The notes under the pieces were generated by a model that made no database searches, was not told where the DNA came from, and worked only from the letters and a program-made list of their open reading frames with translations. DNA of 64,000 bases from Chitinophaga japonensis (GTDB lineage: Bacteria > Bacteroidota > Bacteroidia > Chitinophagales > Chitinophagaceae): contig NZ_VLLG01000005.1 of NCBI RefSeq assembly GCF_007830125.1, positions 62,001-126,000 of the forward strand. The letters run 5' to 3'. The position numbers were made by a program, and so were the translations under genes. Shown here one piece after another: positions 25,347 through 34,015 of the stretch. Within the stretch, counting starts at the first letter, position 1; each line of letters starts with the position of its first letter.

Positions 25347-25387
25347 TGACACGCCCAACAAAGCAAAATTGACACGGGCAACAAAGC
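25347..25387 (+). promoter_or_regulatory. Direct-repeat operator candidate upstream of the SDR gene
   Basis: Two 18-base direct repeats of TGACACG-nn-CAACAAAGC (25347-25364 and 25370-25387) match at 16 of 18 positions, with a 23-bp period. The second ends 19 bases before the -7 element, so it covers the -33 region. Tandem sites with two-turn spacing next to -35/-33 are typical of AraC-family activators, and an AraC gene lies just after this SDR gene. Confidence 0.6.
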
Positions 25388-25406
25388 CCCCCAACATCCC
25401 CTGCCC

Positions 25407-25414
25407 TACTTTTG
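25407..25414 (+). promoter_or_regulatory. -7 promoter element (TACTTTTG) of the SDR gene
   Basis: An exact TAnnTTTG match 23 bases before the ATG at 25438. Confidence 0.6.
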
Positions 25415-25437
25415 CTGCATAACAAAAACAGTACAAC

Positions 25438-26463
25438 ATGACAACAAACACGGACAACTATAACGGCGCACTACAACAGCCCCTCCGGTCCGGGTTCTCC
25501 GCCACTTCCACCGCTGCCGATGTGATCAGCGGCATTGACCTGCATGGTAAAACCGCTATCGTGACCGGCGGCTATGCCGGTATCGGCCTGGAAACCGTGA
25601 AAACACTGGTAAACGCTGGCGCTGCCGTATGGGTACCGGCCAGGGACCCGGAGAAAGCGGCTAAAAACCTGCGGGGCGTTCAAAATGTAACCGTCCGTAC
25701 CATGGACCTGATGGACCCGGATTCCATTAACCAGTTTGCAGACGAATGCCTGGCTGCCGGCCAGCCGCTGCACCTGCTTATTAACAACGCCGGTATCATG
25801 TGGGTGCCCCTTCGCCGCGACAGCCGGGGCATTGAATCACAACTGGCTACCAACCACCTGGGGCATTTCCAGTTGACCGCCAGGCTATGGCCGGCCCTTA
25901 AAAAGGCCAATGGCGCCCGGGTGGTCAATGTATCCTCCTTCGGCCACCAGATGGCGCCCTTCCACTTTGATGACCCCAATTTTGAACAAAGGGCATACGA
26001 GACCCTGCAGGGCTACGGACAATCCAAAACGGCCAACAACCTGTTCACCGTAGAACTGGATCATCGTGGCAAATCCTTTGGCGTAAGGGCCTATTCCCTG
26101 CACCCCGGGTCCATCAACGGTACTGACCTGGGACGGGAGGCGCCGGTAGAATTATTCAGGCAAATGGGGATGTGCGATGACGATGGCCATATTTTGCCGG
26201 AAGTAGCCGCCAAACTAAAGACCATTCCCCAGGGTGCGGCTACCACCATCTGGTGCGCTACCAGCCCTTTGCTGAATGGCATCGGCGGGGTTTACTGCGA
26301 AGATGCGGATGTGGCCGGGCTGGATACCGGTAACATAGCGCACCGGTACGACGATCCCGCTACACAGCGCGGCGTGCAGCCTTATTCCCTGGATGCGGAA
26401 AATGCCAGGCGTTTATGGGCGCTGAGCGAGCAGATGACCGGCATCGCATTTCCGGTACGCTAG
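25438..26463 (+). CDS. Short-chain dehydrogenase/reductase (retinol-dehydrogenase-like)
   Basis: A 341-aa classical SDR. The NAD(P) motif TGGYAGIGLE is at about 43-52, NNAG at about 117, the Ser of VVNVSSFG, and the YGQSK catalytic Tyr/Lys at about 193-197. Length and pattern suit the oxidoreductases close to WW-domain/retinol dehydrogenases. The substrate is unknown. An AraC regulator begins 35 bp downstream on the same strand. Two direct repeats and a clear -7 element lie upstream. Confidence 0.9.
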   Translation: MTTNTDNYNGALQQPLRSGFSATSTAADVISGIDLHGKTAIVTGGYAGIGLETVKTLVNAGAAVWVPARDPEKAAKNLRGVQNVTVRTMDLMDPDSINQFADECLAAGQPLHLLINNAGIMWVPLRRDSRGIESQLATNHLGHFQLTARLWPALKKANGARVVNVSSFGHQMAPFHFDDPNFEQRAYETLQGYGQSKTANNLFTVELDHRGKSFGVRAYSLHPGSINGTDLGREAPVELFRQMGMCDDDGHILPEVAAKLKTIPQGAATTIWCATSPLLNGIGGVYCEDADVAGLDTGNIAHRYDDPATQRGVQPYSLDAENARRLWALSEQMTGIAFPVR

Positions 26464-26498
26464 CAATGTAATATTGTTAATTTTACAGGTGAAGCCAT

Positions 26499-27311
26499 AT
26501 GGAATTCAAGACCCGGTATATCACCCCCGATATAAAGCTGTCCTGCTACGAGGATAGCCTGTTCAAAACAGAGATCGCGTTTGAGCATCACATGCTGGTA
26601 TGGTTCATTTCCGGCGAAACAAAGATCATCCAGGCGGATACCAGTGATGTGTTCAGGCCGGGCGATATTTTCCTGATACCGCGCAACCGGCTTGCCACGA
26701 TTATCAACTATCCCAGGGATGGCCGGCCGCATAAAGCGGTGGCCATGCATCTCACGGTAGAGCGGCTGAAAAGCTACTATTCCAATATCGATGTCAGGTC
26801 CAAAGGCTCACCGCAGCAAAAGATATGCCGCTTCAGCCACCATCCGCTCCTGCAGAGTTGCATGGCTTCGCTCATCCCATATTTTGACCTGCAGGACAGT
26901 TTCCCGGAGCACATCGCCTCCTTAAAGATCAACGAGGCGATCAGCATCCTCCGGGTGATCGACCCGGCCATTGATCAGGTGCTGGCCCATTTCGATGATC
27001 CGGGTAAAATAGACCTGGTTGATTTCATGGAAAAGAATTTCATGTTCAATATGCCGTTGGAAAAGTTTGCTTACCTGACCGGGCGCAGTCTTTCCACCTT
27101 TAACCGGGATTTCCGGAAGAAATTCGATGCCCTGCCCCGTCAATGGCTCACACAAAAGCGGCTGGAGCTGGCGCATTATCAACTGGCCGGACACCGGAAA
27201 AAGCCTGCGGAGGTGTACCTGGAAGTAGGCTTTGAAGACCTCTCGCATTTCTCATTCTGTTTTAAAAAACATTTCGGGTACGCACCCACGGCTTTAGCCC
27301 ACGGAGAGTAG
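26499..27311 (+). CDS. AraC family transcriptional regulator
   Basis: A 270-aa protein with an N-terminal cupin-like half (FEHHMLVWFISGETKIIQ, DVFRPGDIFLIPRNRLA) and C-terminal HTH motifs at about 170-268 (RSLSTFNRDFRKKFDALPRQWLTQKRLELA, EVGFEDLSHFSFCFKKHFGYAPT). It is probably co-transcribed with the preceding SDR gene and is the natural candidate to bind the direct repeats in front of it. Confidence 0.9.
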   Translation: MEFKTRYITPDIKLSCYEDSLFKTEIAFEHHMLVWFISGETKIIQADTSDVFRPGDIFLIPRNRLATIINYPRDGRPHKAVAMHLTVERLKSYYSNIDVRSKGSPQQKICRFSHHPLLQSCMASLIPYFDLQDSFPEHIASLKINEAISILRVIDPAIDQVLAHFDDPGKIDLVDFMEKNFMFNMPLEKFAYLTGRSLSTFNRDFRKKFDALPRQWLTQKRLELAHYQLAGHRKKPAEVYLEVGFEDLSHFSFCFKKHFGYAPTALAHGE

Positions 27312-27350
27312 TACACTAAAAGCTGCTGAGCCGGCGCAGAATTATATGGT

Positions 27351-27950
27351 TCACACCATCCCGTTCTCCCCTTGCCGCTTCAGTTGCGCATGCCTTACAC
27401 GGCTAAGCGTTTCTCTCGATACGCCCAGGTAAGACGCCACCATGTGCAACGGCACCCGCCTGAAAATGTCCGGGAAGGAAGTAATAAAGGCCTGGTATTT
27501 TTCCTCTGCCGTGTAGCTGATATTCATGCGTATGCGGTCCTGGCTGGCGTCCAGGCTGTTGGATTTGAGCCTTTCCGACAGATCGCGGATAGCGGGAATG
27601 GCGAGGAGTAACCTGTCAAAATTTTCCCGGGTCCATAATATGATTTCCGTATCCTCCACCGCCTCAATATTGTATTTGGAGGGAGTTTGATCATTGTAGC
27701 TTTGATGGTCCACTATCCAGGAATTTTCGGCCGCAAAACGCATAATGTGCTCGGAGCCGTCCTCCCGGGTATAGTAAGTTCTCAGCAGTCCTTTGGTGAT
27801 AAAGGTCTTCCACCGGCACACTTCGCCCTCCTGCAGCAGCAGTTGCCGACGGCGCAATTTCCGGGTAACGGATAGCGAACGCATATACTTCAGCTCATCG
27901 GGCGTAAGGTCCGCGTAGGCGGCAATATGGGCTTCAAATTGCTCAAACAT
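27351..27950 (-). CDS. Crp/Fnr family transcriptional regulator
   Basis: A 199-aa protein. The effector domain is at about 20-120 (RRQLLLQEGEVCRWKTFITKGLLRTYY), and the winged helix at about 160-190 includes VASYLGVSRETLSRVR. It lacks the cAMP-contact motif of enteric CRP. It is divergent from an atypical SDR gene, with a palindrome in the shared promoter region. Confidence 0.88.
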   Translation of the reverse strand: MFEQFEAHIAAYADLTPDELKYMRSLSVTRKLRRRQLLLQEGEVCRWKTFITKGLLRTYYTREDGSEHIMRFAAENSWIVDHQSYNDQTPSKYNIEAVEDTEIILWTRENFDRLLLAIPAIRDLSERLKSNSLDASQDRIRMNISYTAEEKYQAFITSFPDIFRRVPLHMVASYLGVSRETLSRVRHAQLKRQGENGMV

Positions 27951-27986
27951 CGGTTTACAGTAAATGCTGTTTAATATGGCAAATTA

Positions 27987-27998
27987 GGTCAAATGACC
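27987..27998. promoter_or_regulatory. Palindrome in divergent Crp/Fnr-SDR promoter region
   Basis: GGTCA-AA-TGACC is a perfect inverted repeat 37 bases upstream of the Crp/Fnr start. A partial copy (GTGTCAAAT) lies about 13 bases further on. It is a candidate autoregulatory site. Confidence 0.35.
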
Positions 27999-28112
27999 GC
28001 AAAAAATTGTGTCAAATCTCCTTGTTTTGAGGCAGCCGTTCTGCTCAATTTTGCAATGATAACGGCAGCATTACTGCATGAATGTAAAGAAAGTAAGTTA
28101 AAAAAACAGCAT

Positions 28113-29000
28113 ATGCGTGTATTTGTAACAGGCGCTACCGGCTTTATCGGGTCCGCCATTGTACAGGAACTGATCAGCGCCGGCCACGAAGTGCTGGGCC
28201 TTACCCGCTCGGACGCTGGCGCCAGGGCGCTGACAGCCGCCGGCGCACAGGTGCACCGGGGTGAACTGGAAGACCTGGAAAGCCTGCGCAGCGGCGCAGC
28301 ACAATCAGACGGTGTGATCCATACCGCTTTTATTCATGACTTCAACAACTACAAGGCCAGTTGTGAAACAGACCAGCGCGCCATTGAAGCGATCGGTGCT
28401 GCGCTGGCCGGCTCCGGCCGCCCCCTGGTCGTTACCTCCGGGATCGGGCTGTTAACGCCGGGCCGCCTGGCTACCGAAGAGGATGTACGCGATCCTGTTG
28501 CCGCCCCGGTTCCCCGCGTTTCGGAAGAAGCAGCAGCGGCCGCAGCGGCGCAGGGCGTGCGGGCATCGGTAGTCCGCCTGCCGCCCTCCGTGCATGGAGC
28601 AGGCGATCATGGCTTCGTTCCGCATCTCATTGAGATCGCGCGCGGGAAAGGCGTTTCAGCATACGTAGGCGACGGGCTCAACTGCTGGCCGGCAGTGCAC
28701 CGGCTCGATGCCGCTCGCCTCTATCGGCTGGTGCTGGAGAACGGCGCTGCAGGCAGGTTTCACGGCGTAGCCGATGAAGGCGTGCCAACACGGGACATTG
28801 CCGAAGTGATCGGACGACGCCTGAACATCCCCGTGGTGTCCAAAGCACCCGAAGAAGCAGCGGAGCATTTTGGCTGGATCGGCCATTTCTTCAGCCTTCA
28901 CTGCCCGGCTTCCAGCGCGCGCACACAGGCACAACTGGGATGGCGTCCCGCGCAGCCGGGACTGATCCCCGACCTGGATCAACCGCATTATTTCAAATAA
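28113..29000 (+). CDS. Atypical extended SDR / NAD-dependent epimerase-like protein
   Basis: From ATG 28113 the 295-aa protein starts MRVFVTGATGFIGSAIVQEL, a GxxGxxG dinucleotide site. It continues with a Rossmann fold and a long C-terminal part (RLPPSVHGAGDHGFVPHLIEIARGKG). Where the YxxxK catalytic motif should be, there is an Ala-rich helix (SEEAAAAAAAQG), so it belongs to the atypical SDR group. The frame upstream to 27993 is unlikely: it overlaps the palindrome and has poor coding character. Confidence 0.85.
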   Translation: MRVFVTGATGFIGSAIVQELISAGHEVLGLTRSDAGARALTAAGAQVHRGELEDLESLRSGAAQSDGVIHTAFIHDFNNYKASCETDQRAIEAIGAALAGSGRPLVVTSGIGLLTPGRLATEEDVRDPVAAPVPRVSEEAAAAAAAQGVRASVVRLPPSVHGAGDHGFVPHLIEIARGKGVSAYVGDGLNCWPAVHRLDAARLYRLVLENGAAGRFHGVADEGVPTRDIAEVIGRRLNIPVVSKAPEEAAEHFGWIGHFFSLHCPASSARTQAQLGWRPAQPGLIPDLDQPHYFK

Positions 29001-29013
29001 CAGGTCAGCAAAA

Positions 29014-29041
29014 AACCGTAGCGGATGCTGCGGTTTTTTTA
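29014..29041 (+). terminator. Intrinsic terminator of the atypical SDR gene
   Basis: AACCGTAGC, loop GGAT and GCTGCGGTT form a 9-bp stem with one G-T pair, followed by a run of T. Confidence 0.75.
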
Positions 29042-29071
29042 TATACTATCGTCCGGAAGAGGCGTTCAACA

Positions 29072-29683
29072 TTACACCCAATCGATCCTTATCCATTTCA
29101 TGCCGGCGGCTTCGGCGGCAGCTACACCAGCCGCTCCATCCTCGAACACCAGGCAGTCCGCCGGATCTGCTCCCAGCGCTGCAGCAGCAGCCAGGAACGG
29201 GTCCGGACTGGGTTTGCCATGAGGAGTTTCGCCGGCGCAAACCATTACTTCCACCAGGCCGGCAATGCCCAGCACCTCCAGGGTCCGGCTGATGGCTTCG
29301 CGGCTGCTGCCAGACACCACGCCTATTCTCACCTTGCCTGCGCTCGCCGCCAGGTGTTCCACCACGTAACCGATCGGCTGTACTTTATCAATATATTCGT
29401 CCTTAAAAAGCTGGTACTTCCTGCGGCTGAACTCCTCCGGGTCGAAATGGCTGTTATAGCGCCGGTTGATCTCCTTTACCACCTCTGTAATGGGCCAGCC
29501 GGCCAGCTCATTGATCAGCGCCCCGTCCAGTTGCACGCCTGCCTCGGCCGCAACACGCACATACGTTTCGGTATGGGCGGGCATATTATCCGCCAGGGTG
29601 CCATCGCAATCATATAAAAAAGCCTTGTAATCGCCGCGGCTCAGCTCCAGCAATTTTGTAAATCGTTGATTATCGGATGCCAT
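29072..29683 (-). CDS. HAD-superfamily (subclass IA) phosphatase/phosphoglucomutase-like
   Basis: A 203-aa protein. Motif I is YDCDGTLADN (nucleophile Asp and acid Asp, about 24-31), with a four-helix cap at about 35-100, motif II VVSGSS at about 122, and motif III-IV region GKPSPDPFLAAAAALG with VFEDGAAGVAAAEAAGM. The motifs and length match beta-phosphoglucomutase-like and sugar-phosphate phosphatases. The substrate is not predictable. Confidence 0.9.
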   Translation of the reverse strand: MASDNQRFTKLLELSRGDYKAFLYDCDGTLADNMPAHTETYVRVAAEAGVQLDGALINELAGWPITEVVKEINRRYNSHFDPEEFSRRKYQLFKDEYIDKVQPIGYVVEHLAASAGKVRIGVVSGSSREAISRTLEVLGIAGLVEVMVCAGETPHGKPSPDPFLAAAAALGADPADCLVFEDGAAGVAAAEAAGMKWIRIDWV

Positions 29684-29834
29684 GCTTATAAGATGTAAGG
29701 CGCAAAGGTAATTATTTGCTGCCGCCGGTTAAATTGTAAATTTTAATACTTATTTTTATTTGGATGGTGTGACTGCTGCACACCGCCACCGTTAACCTTA
29801 ACCACGTTATATAACCAGGTAAAATTTGCAACCT

Positions 29835-31862
29835 ATGACCCGATCAATGAATTACCCTGTTAAAATGGCGGCAGCGCTGTTGCCGCTGCTCCTGCTGTTC
29901 ATACTACCATCTACAGGGCAGATCACCTGGCCCGCCGGCCAGTTCCTGCCTTCTTTCCCGGCGTCCGCGCAAACGCAGGACCTGATCATTCTCCGGGAAA
30001 CGTCCACGCGATGGGAAGGCGAAGGCCCGGCGCTCAGCCACAAGACCGGGCGGCTGGAAACGGACGGCTGGCTTTGCCAGACCGGGATCGACGCGCCCAA
30101 CGATCATATGATCTACGGACCTTATAACAATAGTATCCCGGCAGGACCTAATGTAGCCGAGTTCCGGATGAAGATCGACAACAATACCGCCAACGACGAT
30201 CCCGTAGTGGACATTGACGTCAGGAATGCCACTACCGGCCAGGTGCTGGCCTCGCGGACGATCACCCGCACGCAGTTCCCGGTGGCTTCCAACTATACGA
30301 ATTTCACATTACCTTTTACCATGCCGGCAGACAACCAGTCCATTGAGCTGCGCGTATACTGGCGGGGCACCGCCTATACCAAGGTGGACTGGGTGGCGGT
30401 GCAGCAGAATAATTCCTCTGCAGAAATGTACCTGTTCGCTTCACTGAAAGGGATCGTGAACAGAACGCAGCCACGCATCTTCTCTTATGAAGGGGACGCC
30501 TTTGCAGAAGGACAGTATACCTGGCTGCAGTCTTTGGGCCTGGGCTGGTCTGAACCAGCGGACAAATGGGACCTGATCACCAAATACCGCAGCGAGCTGT
30601 CCGGCCTGATCGTTTACGATCCTGCTCAGATCCATACCGTGAACCTGGCCACCATGCTGGCCAGGGACCAGCACGCGCTGATCGCCGCTCCTACCCTGGT
30701 ATCACGGCTTACCTCCGCGCCATACAATTTACCGGTGCTGCTGGACCTGCGCGGGCAGTTCAGCAGCAAGCTGCAGGTATACCAGACCTTATACAACACT
30801 TACTGGCCCAACCTGGATCACCGTTTATTGATAGGACTGAACCCGGACATACACAAGGCGGCCCTGCGCGAATACGCCACGGCATTGGGCGCCGCCGTTA
30901 TCTGGCTCGATCCTGAAGTACCCGCCGAAAGCACATTGCTGAACAACTTCCTGTCCTCCATGCCCGCCGGGGCCAATTATATGGGATGGTGGCCCGAGGA
31001 GGCGCCCGGTGTGCAAAGAGCTTCTACCTACGGCATCGCCACCATTGCGAGCGACTGGGCGACCAACCTGACGGTACATAGCGGTATGCCCAGGACTGTA
31101 AATGTGAAGCCCATGCCTCCGAAACCGGCATTGCTGAACAAGCTGTACGTGGCCTTTATACTAAGTGATGGCGATAATTTACAATACGTGGAGCACCTGA
31201 TGCGCAAGCTCTGGAACAATCCGGACCGCGGCAGCGTGCCCATTGGGTGGACGCTGTCTCCCGCCATGCTGGACGCCATGCCCGGGGCGCTCAACTATTA
31301 CTGGCAAAGCTCCACGGACAATGATAACCTGATCTCCGGACCTTCCGGCTACGGTTACGCCTATCCTAACAGTTGGCCCAGCCAGTCCTCGCTGAACCAG
31401 TTCGTGGCTAAAACGGAAGATTACAACCAGCGTGCAGGCTTCCGCGTGATCACCATCTGGAACACCATCACCGGCGGCATTAACCAAAACGTAGGCGAGA
31501 CCTTTGCCAGCCATGCTCCGTCCACGCTGGGCCTGACCGCCCAGAATACCGGCGGCGGGCTGACCATCTATAACAACAGCCTCCCGGGAATGGCGCTTTC
31601 CTGCAACTACTGCACGGGAGAGCAGGCCATGAAAGACCATATTGCTTCTGCGGCTGCGGGGTGGGATGGTAATTCCCCGCGCTTTATTATCATACAGGCG
31701 CAACCCTGGCAGAATGTGACGCCCACCAGCTTCAAGAATGTAGCCAATTCGCTGAATGCAGATTACATCGTGGTGCGGCCGGATCATATCTTTCAACTGA
31801 TCCGCGAAGCCAATGGCCTGCCGGTGAATCCCGGCAATAATCCGCTGGTCTTCCGCCGGTAA
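29835..31862 (+). CDS. GxGYxYP-motif secreted protein, putative glycoside hydrolase
   Basis: About 675 aa from ATG 29835, with a signal peptide (PVKMAAALLPLLLLFILPSTGQ). A carbohydrate-binding-like beta-sandwich lies at about 40-195. The C-terminal half contains FILSDGDNLQYVEH and GPSGYGYAYPNSWP, the signature of the GxGYxYP family of predicted glycoside hydrolases. The activity is not established. A TTG at 29828 would extend the frame, but the ATG fits better. A TAAAATTTGC sequence ends just before the start, resembling a -7 element. A long hairpin follows the stop. Confidence 0.82.
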   Translation: MTRSMNYPVKMAAALLPLLLLFILPSTGQITWPAGQFLPSFPASAQTQDLIILRETSTRWEGEGPALSHKTGRLETDGWLCQTGIDAPNDHMIYGPYNNSIPAGPNVAEFRMKIDNNTANDDPVVDIDVRNATTGQVLASRTITRTQFPVASNYTNFTLPFTMPADNQSIELRVYWRGTAYTKVDWVAVQQNNSSAEMYLFASLKGIVNRTQPRIFSYEGDAFAEGQYTWLQSLGLGWSEPADKWDLITKYRSELSGLIVYDPAQIHTVNLATMLARDQHALIAAPTLVSRLTSAPYNLPVLLDLRGQFSSKLQVYQTLYNTYWPNLDHRLLIGLNPDIHKAALREYATALGAAVIWLDPEVPAESTLLNNFLSSMPAGANYMGWWPEEAPGVQRASTYGIATIASDWATNLTVHSGMPRTVNVKPMPPKPALLNKLYVAFILSDGDNLQYVEHLMRKLWNNPDRGSVPIGWTLSPAMLDAMPGALNYYWQSSTDNDNLISGPSGYGYAYPNSWPSQSSLNQFVAKTEDYNQRAGFRVITIWNTITGGINQNVGETFASHAPSTLGLTAQNTGGGLTIYNNSLPGMALSCNYCTGEQAMKDHIASAAAGWDGNSPRFIIIQAQPWQNVTPTSFKNVANSLNADYIVVRPDHIFQLIREANGLPVNPGNNPLVFRR

Positions 31863-31873
31863 CACAGCTCCCG

Positions 31874-31911
31874 GGAATGGGGCCTGCGCATCATTGTGCA
31901 GGCCCCATTCC
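31874..31911 (+). terminator. Long hairpin after the GxGYxYP gene
   Basis: A 14-bp perfect stem (GGAATGGGGCCTGC with GCAGGCCCCATTCC) extends to 17 bp with one G-T pair around loop TCAT. It lies 11 bases after the stop. No T-tract follows. Confidence 0.6.
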
Positions 31912-32058
31912 ATTCACTGCAAAATATGCCGGTCCATATCCCCCAGCTCCCCCTCGCCCCACACTTGCTTCCTTCAGAAATATGCATCATGCGATACCAC
32001 CATTCAAGGATGTAGTACAGTTTTTGCTCCGGTAATCTTTACATCAAAACATCGGGCT

Positions 32059-33015
32059 ATGAACATCATTGACATCCTGCTGTTCCTGGTTATCCTGCTG
32101 GCGGTGTATGCAGGATATCAAAAGGGCTTTATCCTGGGCGCGCTGGACCTGCTGCTGCTGGTGCTCAGCCTGCTCTTCGCCTTTTGGTCCTACCGGTACA
32201 TTGTTTTCTTTTTTGAGCACTATATCACTTCCCTGGGCGTGTGGACCCCTCCTTTGGCTTTCCTGCTGGCGTATGCCTTTGTCCGCATCCTCCTGGCCGC
32301 GCTGGCCGGCAGGCTCGTCAAACAACTACCTGCCCGGGCCAATGAAAACACATTTAATAAAGCCTTCGGGCTGCTGCCCGGGGCCATTAACGGCATTATC
32401 TACGCCGCCCTTATCAGCGCCATCCTGATCGGCATGCCACTCTTTGACACCCTGTCTGCAAAAACAAGGGAGAGCGCCATCGCCCGGGCGCTGACACCGC
32501 ATGTGGAATGGGCGGAGGACAAGCTGGCGCCAGTGTTTGACGAGGCCGTCAACCACGGTATCAATCACCTCAGCATCTCGCCCGGCTTCACGAAATCGGT
32601 GGACCTGCCCTTTACGGTAAAAGCGCCGGAGGCCCGGCAACGCCTGGAAGCTGAAATGCTGGGTATGCTGAACGAGGAAAGACGTAAAAACGGGTTGGAT
32701 CCGCTTAAAGCGGACCCGGAAATGAAAACAGTGGCCAGGTCGCATTCGCAGGACATGCTGGTCAGCGGTTATTTTTCCCATATTGACCTGGAAGGCCAGA
32801 CACCATCCGAAAGGATGCGGGAAGCGGGTGTACGGTTCCTGGTAGCGGGCGAAAACCTGGCGCTGTCCCCTACCCTGCAGTTAGCGCACAACGGGTTAAT
32901 GAACTCGCCGGGTCACCGGGCCAATATCCTGAACCCTTCTTTTGGACGGGTAGGCATCGGGATACTGGATGGCGGCAAACATGGGTTAATGGTGACCCAG
33001 AATTTCAGGAATTGA
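32059..33015 (+). CDS. CvpA-like membrane protein fused to a CAP/SCP domain
   Basis: From ATG 32059 the 318-aa protein starts with a CvpA-type four-helix membrane module at about 1-150 (IIDILLFLVILLAVYAGYQKG, GLLPGAINGIIYAALISAIL). A CAP/SCP-type domain follows at about 190-315 (LNEERRKNGLDPLKADPEMKTVARSHSQDM, YFSHIDLEGQTPSERMREAG, NGLMNSPGHRANILN). The CAP His and Glu residues are kept, including H-S-Q-D-M and GENLALS. CvpA proteins affect envelope functions. CAP domains in bacteria are secreted proteins of unclear activity. The frame upstream to 31894 is not protein-like. Confidence 0.88.
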   Translation: MNIIDILLFLVILLAVYAGYQKGFILGALDLLLLVLSLLFAFWSYRYIVFFFEHYITSLGVWTPPLAFLLAYAFVRILLAALAGRLVKQLPARANENTFNKAFGLLPGAINGIIYAALISAILIGMPLFDTLSAKTRESAIARALTPHVEWAEDKLAPVFDEAVNHGINHLSISPGFTKSVDLPFTVKAPEARQRLEAEMLGMLNEERRKNGLDPLKADPEMKTVARSHSQDMLVSGYFSHIDLEGQTPSERMREAGVRFLVAGENLALSPTLQLAHNGLMNSPGHRANILNPSFGRVGIGILDGGKHGLMVTQNFRN

Positions 33016-33025
33016 GCCGCCGCTG

Positions 33026-33952
33026 CTAGGAGCGGAACGCCACCGGCGTTAAAGCGGTATGCTTCTTGAAAAAGTTGGAGAAGTGCGCCAGGTCGTCATA
33101 TCCCAGTGTGTAGGATATTTCGGAAATGTTCCAGTCTGTTTGCCGCAGCAGTATCTTCGCTTCCTGCAGCACACGCTGGCTGATGATCTCGGTGGTAGTG
33201 CGGCCGGTCTTTTCCTTCAGCACCTTGTTAAGATGATTGACGTGAACCGCCAGCCGGTCCGCATAGTCCTTGGCGCTGCGCAGCCCCAGCCGCTGCTGCG
33301 GCGATTCAATGGGGAACTGCCGTTCCAGCAGCTCAATGAACAGGGAGGATATTCTTTCAGAAGCGTTCTGGGTGGACTTGAGCGTAGACATAGGTTGCAG
33401 TTGCTGCCCGTAGTGGATCAGCTCCAGCACCAGGTTACGCAGCAGGTCATATTTATAGAGATAATCGCCGCCCAGCTCCCGGAGCATTTTCCGGAAAATG
33501 TATTCCAGCTCTGTTGCCGCTCCCGGCGAAAGCTGGAAAACGGGTAATGTGCCCGGCTGAAAAATGGGCAGGTCGTCCAGTACCACACCGGATTTGTGCC
33601 GGGTCAGGAAATCTGCTGTAAAAATGCAGAACATGCCACCCTGGTTGCTGTCCTGGGGCAGGTAGTGATAAGGAATTTTAGGGGTGGCAAAAAGCAGCGC
33701 GCTTTCCCGGATGTCGATCACCTTGTCCGCATACTCCGCCCGGTTCCGGCCTTTTATCAGGCTGATCTTGTAATAGGCCCGCCTGCTGTAAGGCATGGTG
33801 CGGTTGCCGGTTTTCCGGTCAAAGAGCTTCTCCGTCTCGAATACGTTGAAATGCCCGATCTCCTTTGAGATCCCTTCCGGAAGGCTGGCCGCGGTTTGCC
33901 GGTAAAAGTCTTCTATGGATTTATTGCCGATCATATCATTTGCGCCATTCAA
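33026..33952 (-). CDS. AraC family transcriptional regulator
   Basis: A 308-aa protein with an N-terminal cupin-like region and a C-terminal AraC domain at about 205-305 (LAVHVNHLNKVLKEKTGRTTTEIISQRVLQEA, EISYTLGYDDLAHFSNFFKKHTALTP). The SDR gene lies 63 bp upstream on the same strand. This is the same SDR plus AraC layout as at 25.4-27.3 kb, here also with direct repeats in front of the SDR gene. Confidence 0.9.
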   Translation of the reverse strand: MNGANDMIGNKSIEDFYRQTAASLPEGISKEIGHFNVFETEKLFDRKTGNRTMPYSRRAYYKISLIKGRNRAEYADKVIDIRESALLFATPKIPYHYLPQDSNQGGMFCIFTADFLTRHKSGVVLDDLPIFQPGTLPVFQLSPGAATELEYIFRKMLRELGGDYLYKYDLLRNLVLELIHYGQQLQPMSTLKSTQNASERISSLFIELLERQFPIESPQQRLGLRSAKDYADRLAVHVNHLNKVLKEKTGRTTTEIISQRVLQEAKILLRQTDWNISEISYTLGYDDLAHFSNFFKKHTALTPVAFRS

Positions 33953-34015
33953 ATATAGCGGTTTTCCGGGGATCGCAGCACCCGGGAAAGGCTGCTTTTC
34001 ACGGATCAGCGGCTA

